Of a DNA stretch of 6,800 bases, positions 1 through 5,404 are shown piece after piece; within the stretch, counting starts at the first letter, position 1, and each line of letters starts with the position of its first letter. The notes under the pieces are model-generated. The model saw nothing but the letters and a program-made list of their open reading frames with translations. It was not told where the DNA came from and made no database searches. Origin of the DNA: JARICQ01 sp964428475 (lineage in GTDB: Bacteria > Bacillota > Clostridia > Tissierellales > Tissierellaceae); NCBI GenBank assembly GCA_964428475.1, contig CAYRYO010000076.1, positions 1 to 6,800 of the forward strand. Direction: 5' to 3'. A program made the translations under genes and the position numbers.

Positions 1-536
1 CTTGCTGTTTGAACTGCAGAAACAGCTTGAGTTGCGATAGAAGGTATCAATTCAATCATTAGGAAAAATGCAAATATAATACCCATGGCCTTACCAAAAC
101 CACCCTTAAGACCTTTACTTAAGTAATACATAGGGCCTCCAACATAAACCCCTTCTTCATTTAATTCTCTGTATTTCATACCTAATACTATTTCTGCAAA
201 CTTTGCAGCAGTAGCTAATAAGGCTATAACCCACATCCAAAAAACAGCACCTGGACCACCAAATGCAATTGCTACCGGCACTCCAACTATATTAGATGCT
301 CCAATGGTTGAAGCCAAAGCAGCAGTTGCTGCTTGGAAAGGAGTAACTGTACCTTCTCCTTCTGCTTTTGCAAAAATCTTTCCAAAAGTTTCTTTCATTG
401 CAAAAGGGAAATATTTAAATTGAAAAAATCCAAACTTAACAGTTAAAAATATACTTCCGCCTGCTAAGATTACCAACATCGGGACTCCCCAAAGCCAATC
501 CGAAAAACTTACTATTGAATCCATTAACGCGTTCAT
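1..536 (-). CDS. Sodium:alanine/glycine symporter family (AGCS) protein, N-terminal part
   Basis: This is a partial gene: the ATG is at 536-534 and the C-terminal portion lies beyond position 1, leaving 178 codons. Members of this family (TC 2.A.25) are inner-membrane carriers that import alanine, glycine or related amino acids with Na+. The visible part shows a hydrophobic segment at about residues 15-33, then the family hallmark at about 58-97, with GEGTVTPFQA, STIGASNIVGV and FGGPGAVFWMW. GGPMYYL follows at 133-139 and another membrane segment at about 150-170. Where many homologues have a GTGN- or GNGN-like stretch this one has GASN, which probably marks a subgroup rather than damage. The start is supported by AGGGAGG (complement of 544-550), 7 nt upstream. 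It is divergent from sleB. Family assignment is confident; the transported amino acid cannot be read from the sequence. Confidence 0.9.
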   Translation of the reverse strand, partial: MNALMDSIVSFSDWLWGVPMLVILAGGSIFLTVKFGFFQFKYFPFAMKETFGKIFAKAEGEGTVTPFQAATAALASTIGASNIVGVPVAIAFGGPGAVFWMWVIALLATAAKFAEIVLGMKYRELNEEGVYVGGPMYYLSKGLKGGFGKAMGIIFAFFLMIELIPSIATQAVSAVQTA

Positions 537-615
537 AATTTTGCCTCCCTTTAAATTTTAGTTGAAATTCATAAACCCCTTTCTGCTATCCTCCTTTATA
601 AAAGATTTGGAATTA

Positions 616-653
616 ATTATCAAAAGAATACAACTGTATACAAAATAGTACAA
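616..653 (-). promoter_or_regulatory. Probable sigma-A-type promoter(s) for the AGCS symporter gene
   Basis: Read on the minus strand, two overlapping hexamer pairs are possible. TTGTAC (complement of 648-653) is followed after 17 nt by TATTCT (complement of 625-630). TTGTAT (complement of 638-643) is followed after 16 nt by GATAAT (complement of 616-621). The second has the better -10 and would start transcription near 609, giving a leader of about 72 nt. Neither -35 is close to consensus, so the exact pair is uncertain. Position and strand fit the symporter gene. Confidence 0.45.
629..653. repeat. Three TACAA direct repeats at exact 10-bp spacing
   Basis: TACAA occurs on the plus strand at 629-633, 639-643 and 649-653, so the copies start exactly one helical turn apart. 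A reverse-complement copy, TTGTA, lies at 684-688. The direct repeats coincide with both candidate -35 elements and with the spacer of the symporter promoter. A phased activator or repressor site is a reasonable inference, but short AT-rich repeats can arise by chance. Confidence 0.4.
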
Positions 654-695
654 AAAAACTCAGTGTATTCTTAATAATTTAAATTGTACGAATAG

Positions 696-724
696 TCCTT
701 TAATGAATTATAACATTAAAAGGA
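696..724. repeat. Imperfect inverted repeat, possible operator
   Basis: The arms are TCCTTTAATG (696-705) and CATTAAAAGGA (714-724), complementary except for one bulged A in the right arm. They are separated by 8 nt of AT-rich sequence. No T-tract follows on either strand, so it does not look like a terminator. It lies between the two divergent genes, about 120 bp upstream of sleB, where an operator would be plausible. Confidence 0.35.
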
Positions 725-827
725 TATAAAATCAATGAATGCTTTGGAAAACTTATATTATTATTAAATATATGTAAAGAAGATGTATAAAATTTGTGAT
801 TTTACTAAAAATAAGGGAAATAAGATG

Positions 828-834
828 AAAGGAG
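828..834 (+). promoter_or_regulatory. Ribosome binding site that decides the TTG start of sleB
   Basis: AAAGGAG lies 9 nt before TTG at 844. The nearest upstream ATG (825) is in a different frame and overlaps this site, so the TTG is the best start. It places a normal basic/hydrophobic signal sequence at the N-terminus. Confidence 0.7.
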
Positions 835-843
835 CTAAGAATC

Positions 844-1557
844 TTGAAAAAATTTATTTTAATTACAAGTGCATTGTCTCTAGTCTTCCTATCAATATTT
901 CTGTTTTACGAGCCAGGGACTGGAGAAAAATTTGCATCAACATACAGTAAATACTTTGCACCTAGAACACTCTACTGGGGAGTTCAGGGAGATGACGTAA
1001 GGACAGTACAGGATAAACTATCTAGATGGAAATACTACGATGGAAGTGTAGATGGAGTATATGGAGCAAGAACATATAGAGCTGTTAGAAAGTTTCAAAC
1101 TAAAAATGGATTAAATGTAGATGGCGTGGTGGGTCCTTCTACTGCAAAAGCACTGGGAATGTCAGCAGGCTCAACCACTGCTGCAGCTACAGGAGGAATA
1201 AATAGAAAAACAGATGAATACCTTCTGGCAAGAACCATACACGGAGAAGCTAGAGGAGAACCCTATGTAGGAAAGGTAGCGGTAGCAGCAGTAGTACTCA
1301 ACAGAGTCAAAAGCTCATCATTTCCAAACACTGCAGCGGGAGTAGTCTATCAGCCCTTGGCATTTACAGCAGTAGCAGATGGACAGATAAATCTTACTCC
1401 AAACAAGGACTCAATCAAAGCGGCAAGAGATGCATTAAATGGTTGGGATCCTACCTATGGATGTTTATACTACTGGAATCCAGTTACAGCGACATCAAAG
1501 TGGATATGGTCTAGAAAAGTAACTCTAAAAATAGGAAAACACTGGTTTGGAATTTAG
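844..1557 (+). CDS. sleB: Spore cortex-lytic enzyme SleB (germination-specific lytic transglycosylase)
   Basis: SleB degrades muramic-delta-lactam-containing cortex peptidoglycan during spore germination. It is made in the forespore and exported to the cortex/inner-membrane zone. The 237-residue product has an N-terminal signal or anchor segment (about 4-21). A peptidoglycan-binding domain of the PG_binding_1 type follows at about 43-105, with repeated DG-YG and DG-VG turns. After a short Ala/Thr/Gly linker (about 107-118) comes the SleB/hydrolase-2 catalytic domain (about 124-236). The catalytic region shows HGEARGE at 133-139, with E135 the likely catalytic glutamate by family analogy. It also shows VAVAAVVLNRV, YQPLAFTAVADGQI and a C-terminal GKHWF. 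This is slightly shorter than the roughly 300 residues of Bacillus SleB. ypeB follows 14 nt downstream, the classic germination bicistron. The start is TTG. Confidence 0.95.
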   Translation: MKKFILITSALSLVFLSIFLFYEPGTGEKFASTYSKYFAPRTLYWGVQGDDVRTVQDKLSRWKYYDGSVDGVYGARTYRAVRKFQTKNGLNVDGVVGPSTAKALGMSAGSTTAAATGGINRKTDEYLLARTIHGEARGEPYVGKVAVAAVVLNRVKSSSFPNTAAGVVYQPLAFTAVADGQINLTPNKDSIKAARDALNGWDPTYGCLYYWNPVTATSKWIWSRKVTLKIGKHWFGI

Positions 1558-1571
1558 AAAGGAAGGTCGAG

Positions 1572-2936
1572 ATGAATAAAAAGAACTTTATTGCTCCAGG
1601 CATACTAACTCTTCTTCTCATAATGGCACTTGTCTGGGGATACAATCAACAAACTATGAAGATAGGATACGAAACAGCACTTGAAAACCATTACCAGAGA
1701 TTGTTCCTTGATGTAAAAAAACATGTAGAAAATGTTCAGGTAAATCTCTCCAAAGCAATAGCATCTAAATCTAGAGATAAAAATGTAATGCTACTCTCAC
1801 AAATAATGAATGAATCCTTTTTTGCTCAAGATAAATTAGCACAAATGCCTATCAGTCATGGAGAAACAGCAAAGACAGAAAAGTTTTTAAATCAGGCAGC
1901 AGATTATAGTAGCTATTTAATCAAGACTCATCTAGAGGGTGAAGACCTTACAGATGAACAAAAACAATCACTAAATCACTTGCTGGGAAATACAACAGCC
2001 TTTAACAAAGAATTAGATACACTACATGAAGGCTTAGCAGATTCAAGCTTTATGTTTAACTCAATGATAAATAGGCAAAAAAACGAAATAATAGAAGGCA
2101 ATGACAAGGTCCTAAATACTTCTATCGTAAATGTAGAAAAACAAATGGGAAAAACTCCTGAACTTATATACGATGGACCATTTGCAGATCAAATGGTAAA
2201 TAGAAAACCTGTAGGTCTTCCAGAAAATAAAGTATCTAGCGATCAAGCTAAAAAAACAGCATTAGAATTTTTCGGAGATAAAAATGTATCAAAAGTAGAT
2301 CAATTTGAAGAGGGCGAAAACATAGATGAACTCAAAATACCCGCCTACACCTTTAATGTACATCTAAACAATCAACAAGAAGATTTAGCAGTTTACATGG
2401 GAGTATCCAAACAAGGTGGAAGGGTAATTTGGATGGCCAACCCAAGACCAGTATCAAATAAGAAATTATCTGTAGATCAAGCTGAAGAAAAAGCTTTACA
2501 ATATCTAAATAACAAAGGCTTTAAAGATATGGAAGCAAATTATTCCCTTGAATACGATGGTGGAATACTATTTAATTTTGCAGCTAAAGTAGATGACATA
2601 ACAGTGTATCCTGATTTAATAAAAGTAAAGGTAGCATTAGACACAGGAGATATAATAGGATTTGACGCTTCACCTTATTATATGAACCACAAGGATAGAA
2701 ATATGGAAAGTCCAAAATTAACAGAAGAAGAAGCAAGAGAATTAGTAAAAGTTGATTTTGATGTAGATTCCATTCGACTAGCTATTATTCCAAGTGGAAA
2801 AGAAGAGGTTCTATGCTACGAATTCAAAGGAAAATACAATGGATCAGATTTTATAATATATATCAATTCACAAAATGGAAAAGAAGAAGATATACTGCAG
2901 ATAATTAAAAATGAAAATGGAACATTGACATTCTAA
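1572..2936 (+). CDS. ypeB: Germination protein YpeB
   Basis: YpeB is the partner of SleB: in Bacillus the two proteins depend on each other for incorporation into and stability in the dormant spore, and YpeB is thought to hold SleB inactive until germination. The 454-residue length matches the family (about 450). A single uncleaved-looking membrane anchor spans about residues 7-24. It is followed by a helical N-terminal domain (about 30-195), and the family-typical YDGPF motif is at 200-204. The C-terminal half contains three PepSY-like units at about 221-295, 299-370 and 381-447. Each begins with a helix of the SSDQAKK, SVDQAEE or TEEEARE kind followed by beta strands. AAAGGA upstream serves as the SD, and the 14-nt gap after sleB indicates co-transcription. 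The domain boundaries are my estimate from repeated sequence patterns; the family call is firm. Confidence 0.95.
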   Translation: MNKKNFIAPGILTLLLIMALVWGYNQQTMKIGYETALENHYQRLFLDVKKHVENVQVNLSKAIASKSRDKNVMLLSQIMNESFFAQDKLAQMPISHGETAKTEKFLNQAADYSSYLIKTHLEGEDLTDEQKQSLNHLLGNTTAFNKELDTLHEGLADSSFMFNSMINRQKNEIIEGNDKVLNTSIVNVEKQMGKTPELIYDGPFADQMVNRKPVGLPENKVSSDQAKKTALEFFGDKNVSKVDQFEEGENIDELKIPAYTFNVHLNNQQEDLAVYMGVSKQGGRVIWMANPRPVSNKKLSVDQAEEKALQYLNNKGFKDMEANYSLEYDGGILFNFAAKVDDITVYPDLIKVKVALDTGDIIGFDASPYYMNHKDRNMESPKLTEEEARELVKVDFDVDSIRLAIIPSGKEEVLCYEFKGKYNGSDFIIYINSQNGKEEDILQIIKNENGTLTF

Positions 2937-2940
2937 AAGC

Positions 2941-2990
2941 AAACAGTCAAAAAACATTCCCCTAGTTGGGAAATGTTTTTTGACTGTTTT
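2941..2990 (+). terminator. Long hairpin terminator after sleB-ypeB
   Basis: The arms at 2941-2962 and 2968-2989 can pair over 22 bp with a single mismatch (C2959 opposite A2971) around a 5-nt loop, TAGTT. The plus strand leaves a short T-tract at 2987-2990. The hairpin starts 4 nt after the ypeB stop. The arms carry A6 and T6 runs, so it could also work in the opposite direction. The stem is about twice the usual intrinsic-terminator length. Confidence 0.85.
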
Positions 2991-3031
2991 CAAGGGGTTT
3001 GATATAAAGCATAAGTAGGTCTATTTTAGGC

Positions 3032-3060
3032 TTGAATTGTTGTATTGTAATTGTTATAAT
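3032..3060 (+). promoter_or_regulatory. Strong sigma-A-type promoter for the lipoprotein gene
   Basis: TTGAAT (3032-3037) and a perfect TATAAT (3055-3060) are separated by 17 nt. The expected start point is near 3067, giving a leader of about 34 nt. GGAGGGG at 3090-3096 then serves the ATG at 3101. It lies after the sleB-ypeB terminator, so the downstream gene is a separate, probably vegetatively expressed, transcription unit. Confidence 0.8.
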
Positions 3061-3073
3061 AAAATATAACAAT
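3050..3073. repeat. Perfect 9-bp dyad over the promoter -10 and start region
   Basis: ATTGTTATA (3050-3058) and TATAACAAT (3065-3073) are exact reverse complements separated by 6 nt. The left arm overlaps the TATAAT box and the right arm covers the expected transcription start. A repressor bound here would block RNA polymerase, so this is a good operator candidate. The AT-rich setting leaves room for coincidence. Confidence 0.5.
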
Positions 3074-3100
3074 ATAAAATAAATAACATGGAGGGGTAAA

Positions 3101-4477
3101 ATGAAAAAAGCATTGAGTTTAATACTTATATTTGCACTATCTATTTCCTTAGTTGCTTGTACAAGTGAAAATGCTGATTTATATAGTGCATTTAATAAAA
3201 TGCAGGATATAAAAACAGTTGAAACAAAGATGGACATGAATTTCGAATTACAGGCAGAAGGACTTGGAGAAATGGAGGCTATGATATTTAATATGGTAGC
3301 TGAAGTTGTAAATGGAATGGAATTTTCTATGGAAGGAAAATCTGTTGGCAATGAGGATAATACAGCTGCAAAGGCAGAAGTAGAAATGGATATGAAAGTT
3401 ATGGGTATGGAGATACCTTTAAAAGTGTGGTTAGATGTTGACTTAGAAACATCAGAGATGGAGTATGTAATCGATATGCCTTCCAAAGAAGTATTAGATA
3501 TGATGGGATTAAATTCATCACCAGAGATTGCCAAACTTTTTGTAGGTAAAAAATACATTACTTATGATTTGTTAGAAATGATGAAAATGATGGAAGTTCA
3601 AGCAGATACAGAAGTAGAAGAAGTTGAAGAAATAGACTTTGAAGAAATAATAGCATTTCAAGAAGAATTCCAACCTAAAATGATAGAATTTATGGAAAAA
3701 ATACAAGATGGCTTTGAATTTGATCTTGAAATAGTAAAATTAAAAGAAACAAAAAAAGTAGATGGCAAACAAACAAAAATATATGAATTAAACTTAAATG
3801 ATGAGTCATTTAAAAAAGTAACAAGAAAGATGGTAAATTACATTCTACAAGAAGAGGAAGCAAGAGCATTTGCAGTTGAATTCCTTGATGGTTACTTCAA
3901 ACTTATGCAAAAAACAGGCTCAATGCAAGGCATTAGTCAGCAAGAATTAAAGGGAATGCAGGAATTCATTGCAAATATGAATGAGAATATTGATGAGCTT
4001 GCAGAAGAAATAAACAAAGAATTTAATTCTTTCATGGATAAAATCAAAGATGTACAGATAATAGGTGACGATGGAATTAAAATCACTTATACTGTATCAG
4101 ACGGATATATAGTAGAAGAAGACGGAGAAATGAACTTTACCATTGACTTAGATCAGATAGCTAAATTAATGGAAGAAGATACAGAAAATGAAATGGATTC
4201 TTTGGGAATGAAAGGCAAGATAAACTTTAAAATAGGCTTCAATTCAAAGAATAAAAATATAAATAACCAAGATATAAAAGTTATAATGCCAAAGACAACT
4301 AAAGCAAATTCAGTAGATATAAACAGAATCATGGAAGTTCAAATGCAAGAATTAGAAAAACAAATGGAAATGTTTGAAGAAGTAGAAGTAGAATTAGAAG
4401 AATTAGAAGAAGTAGAAGCATTAGAAGCATTAGAAGAATTAGAGGAAGAGTTAGAAGAAATAGAAGAAATAGAATAA
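3101..4477 (+). CDS. Methionine-rich putative lipoprotein with acidic C-terminal tail, function unknown
   Basis: I do not recognise a specific family. The N-terminus is a lipoprotein signal: MKK, a hydrophobic core, then the lipobox LVAC at 17-20. C20 would be lipidated after signal peptidase II cleavage, leaving the protein anchored on the outer face of the membrane. The mature part begins with ADLYSAFNKMQDIKTVETKM, a style common in clostridial lipoproteins with a possible LolA/LppX-like beta fold; that resemblance is inference. About 38 of 458 residues are Met, concentrated in the first 200. Alternating Met/hydrophobic and acidic residues in 41-120 suggest beta strands. An acidic stretch (171-187) precedes a helical-looking middle (about 230-320). 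More strand-like sequence follows (about 325-400). The last 33 residues (426-458) contain only Glu, Leu, Val, Ile and Ala, with 20 Glu. It has its own promoter, a good RBS and its own terminator. The coding sequence is intact. Confidence 0.85.
   Translation: MKKALSLILIFALSISLVACTSENADLYSAFNKMQDIKTVETKMDMNFELQAEGLGEMEAMIFNMVAEVVNGMEFSMEGKSVGNEDNTAAKAEVEMDMKVMGMEIPLKVWLDVDLETSEMEYVIDMPSKEVLDMMGLNSSPEIAKLFVGKKYITYDLLEMMKMMEVQADTEVEEVEEIDFEEIIAFQEEFQPKMIEFMEKIQDGFEFDLEIVKLKETKKVDGKQTKIYELNLNDESFKKVTRKMVNYILQEEEARAFAVEFLDGYFKLMQKTGSMQGISQQELKGMQEFIANMNENIDELAEEINKEFNSFMDKIKDVQIIGDDGIKITYTVSDGYIVEEDGEMNFTIDLDQIAKLMEEDTENEMDSLGMKGKINFKIGFNSKNKNINNQDIKVIMPKTTKANSVDINRIMEVQMQELEKQMEMFEEVEVELEELEEVEALEALEELEEELEEIEEIE
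4376..4474 (+). repeat. Low-complexity GAA/TTA/GTA trinucleotide-rich tract coding the Glu-rich tail
   Basis: The 3' end of the lipoprotein gene is built from reiterated in-frame GAA codons interspersed with TTA, GTA, GCA and ATA. Near-repeats such as TTAGAAGAA and a tandem GCATTAGAA are visible. The strand is almost pure purine apart from the T of each hydrophobic codon. Such tracts tend to expand or contract by slippage in multiples of 3 or 9 nt, which would change tail length without a frameshift. Confidence 0.7.
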
Positions 4478-4483
4478 ATGTGT

Positions 4484-4514
4484 AAGGGCTGGGTTCCATC
4501 CCAGCCCTTTTCTT
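4484..4514 (+). terminator. Rho-independent terminator after the lipoprotein gene
   Basis: AAGGGCTGGG (4484-4493) pairs perfectly with CCCAGCCCTT (4500-4509) around a 6-nt loop. The run TTTTCTT follows the GC-rich core. It begins 7 nt after the lipoprotein stop and ends about 23 nt before the murI start codon. Confidence 0.9.
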
Positions 4515-4537
4515 ACTCGATTTAAAGAGGTGAATAA

Positions 4538-5341
4538 ATGGACAATAGACCAATAGGAATATTTGACTCAGGAATTGGTGGGCTCACAGTATTTAAAGAA
4601 GTAGTAGAACAACTTCCAGGCGAAAATATAGTATACTTTGGTGATACAGCTAGGATACCCTATGGAACTAGATCAAAGGAAACCGTAATTAAATACGTAA
4701 TGCAGAGCATTAATTTCCTGATAAGCAAAGATATAAAAGTGGTAGTAATAGGATGTAACACAGCATCTGCACTGGCATTAAATGAAGCCCAAGAAAGATT
4801 TGATATTCCAATTATTGGAGTAGTTGAACCAGGAGCTAGAGCAGCGGCAAACTGTACTAAAAACAAGACAATAGGCATTATAGGAACAGAAGGAACAATA
4901 AACTCCAATTCATATCAAGAAACCATAAGAAAGATAATTCCCACAGCAGAAATAATAGGAGTATCATGCCCACTATTTGTACCAATAGTAGAAGAGGGAT
5001 GGGAAAATTCAGATCTAGCAGATCTTGCAGCTAAAAAATACTTACTAGAATTAAAAGAACACAATATAGACACACTAATACTGGGATGCACTCACTACCC
5101 AGCTCTTAGATATACCATATCTAAAACAATGGGAGAAAGAGTAAGACTTGTAAATCCAGCCTATGAAACAGCAAAGCTTACCAAAAATATATTAAAAGAA
5201 AAAGCCCTATTAAATGAAAATATAGATGGCGGAACATATAAATACTATGTAAGTGATGACCCTGAAAAATTTAAAAGAATAGGCGGCAATATAATAAGAA
5301 AACAGATATCACATGCAGAAAAAGTAAATATTGAAATTTAA
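4538..5341 (+). CDS. murI: Glutamate racemase
   Basis: MurI is a cytoplasmic, cofactor-independent racemase that interconverts L- and D-glutamate, supplying D-Glu to MurD for peptidoglycan precursor synthesis. The 267-residue product has the usual length and all key motifs. IGIFDSGIGGLTV at 6-18 includes D10 and S11. YFGDTARIPYG lies at 33-43. GCNTASA carries the first catalytic cysteine, C73, and LGCTHYPAL carries the second, C184, with H186 beside it. The two-cysteine arrangement fits acid/base catalysis on opposite faces of the substrate. AAAGAGGTG at 4524-4532 is the SD, 5 nt before ATG. The gene sits only 60 bp after the lipoprotein stop, with a terminator in that gap and no obvious promoter. 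It may therefore rely on read-through or on a promoter I cannot recognise. Confidence 0.97.
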   Translation: MDNRPIGIFDSGIGGLTVFKEVVEQLPGENIVYFGDTARIPYGTRSKETVIKYVMQSINFLISKDIKVVVIGCNTASALALNEAQERFDIPIIGVVEPGARAAANCTKNKTIGIIGTEGTINSNSYQETIRKIIPTAEIIGVSCPLFVPIVEEGWENSDLADLAAKKYLLELKEHNIDTLILGCTHYPALRYTISKTMGERVRLVNPAYETAKLTKNILKEKALLNENIDGGTYKYYVSDDPEKFKRIGGNIIRKQISHAEKVNIEI

Positions 5342-5404
5342 ATAGGCACTTAGGTGCCTAAAACTTGGCTATAGACGCCGAAAAATAGGCATAGGAGGAT
5401 AAGG
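5342..5404 (+). promoter_or_regulatory. murI to sigma-54-activator spacer with alternative hairpins
   Basis: A perfect 7-bp hairpin, TAGGCAC (5343-5349) with GTGCCTA (5354-5360) and a 4-nt loop, begins just after the murI stop. A second TAGGCA copy at 5386-5391 could instead pair with TGCCTA at 5355-5360. That pairing would enclose a small stem formed by 5365-5369 and 5377-5381, and would end next to the SD AGGAGG (5393-5398). No T-tract follows on the plus strand, so this is not an ordinary terminator. A switch between the two pairings is inference from complementarity only. The spacer is about 44% G+C, higher than its flanks. No clear -35/-10 pair is seen, so murI and the activator gene may be co-transcribed. 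Confidence 0.4.

Larger units (their letters stand above)
537..843. other. Divergent intergenic region between the symporter gene and sleB
   Basis: This 307-bp AT-rich region separates two divergently transcribed genes and contains no credible protein-coding gene. On the minus strand it holds a probable vegetative promoter (616-653) and a leader of roughly 70 nt with two SD-like purine tracts. It also contains phased TACAA repeats (629-653) and an imperfect dyad (696-724). For sleB only the ribosome binding site is convincing; no clear promoter is seen. The leader is too short for a tandem glycine riboswitch, and I see no riboswitch core. Confidence 0.7.

Noticed and set aside
537..610. Glycine riboswitch in the symporter leader
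   Set aside because: AGCS genes are often glycine-riboswitch controlled, but the leader is only about 70 nt and shows no aptamer core or terminator hairpin.
2962..3558. Minus-strand open frame of 198 codons
   Set aside because: It starts inside the lipoprotein gene and runs through its promoter into the terminator hairpin. Its Ser/Ile/Phe-rich composition is the mirror of the A-rich sense codons, and no RBS or family pattern is seen.
4329..4553. Minus-strand Leu-rich open frame of 74 codons
   Set aside because: The Leu runs are the reverse complement of the GAA/TTA repeat tail, and the frame spans a terminator. It is a shadow of the repeat, not a membrane peptide.
4660..4908. Minus-strand open frame of 82 codons within murI
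   Set aside because: It lies fully antisense to a conserved gene with intact catalytic motifs and has no independent support.
5366..5380. Possible -24/-12 sigma-54 promoter (TGGC ... GC) before the activator gene
   Set aside because: The distance from GG to GC is two bases too short for the strict sigma-54 spacing, and the TTGC element is missing.
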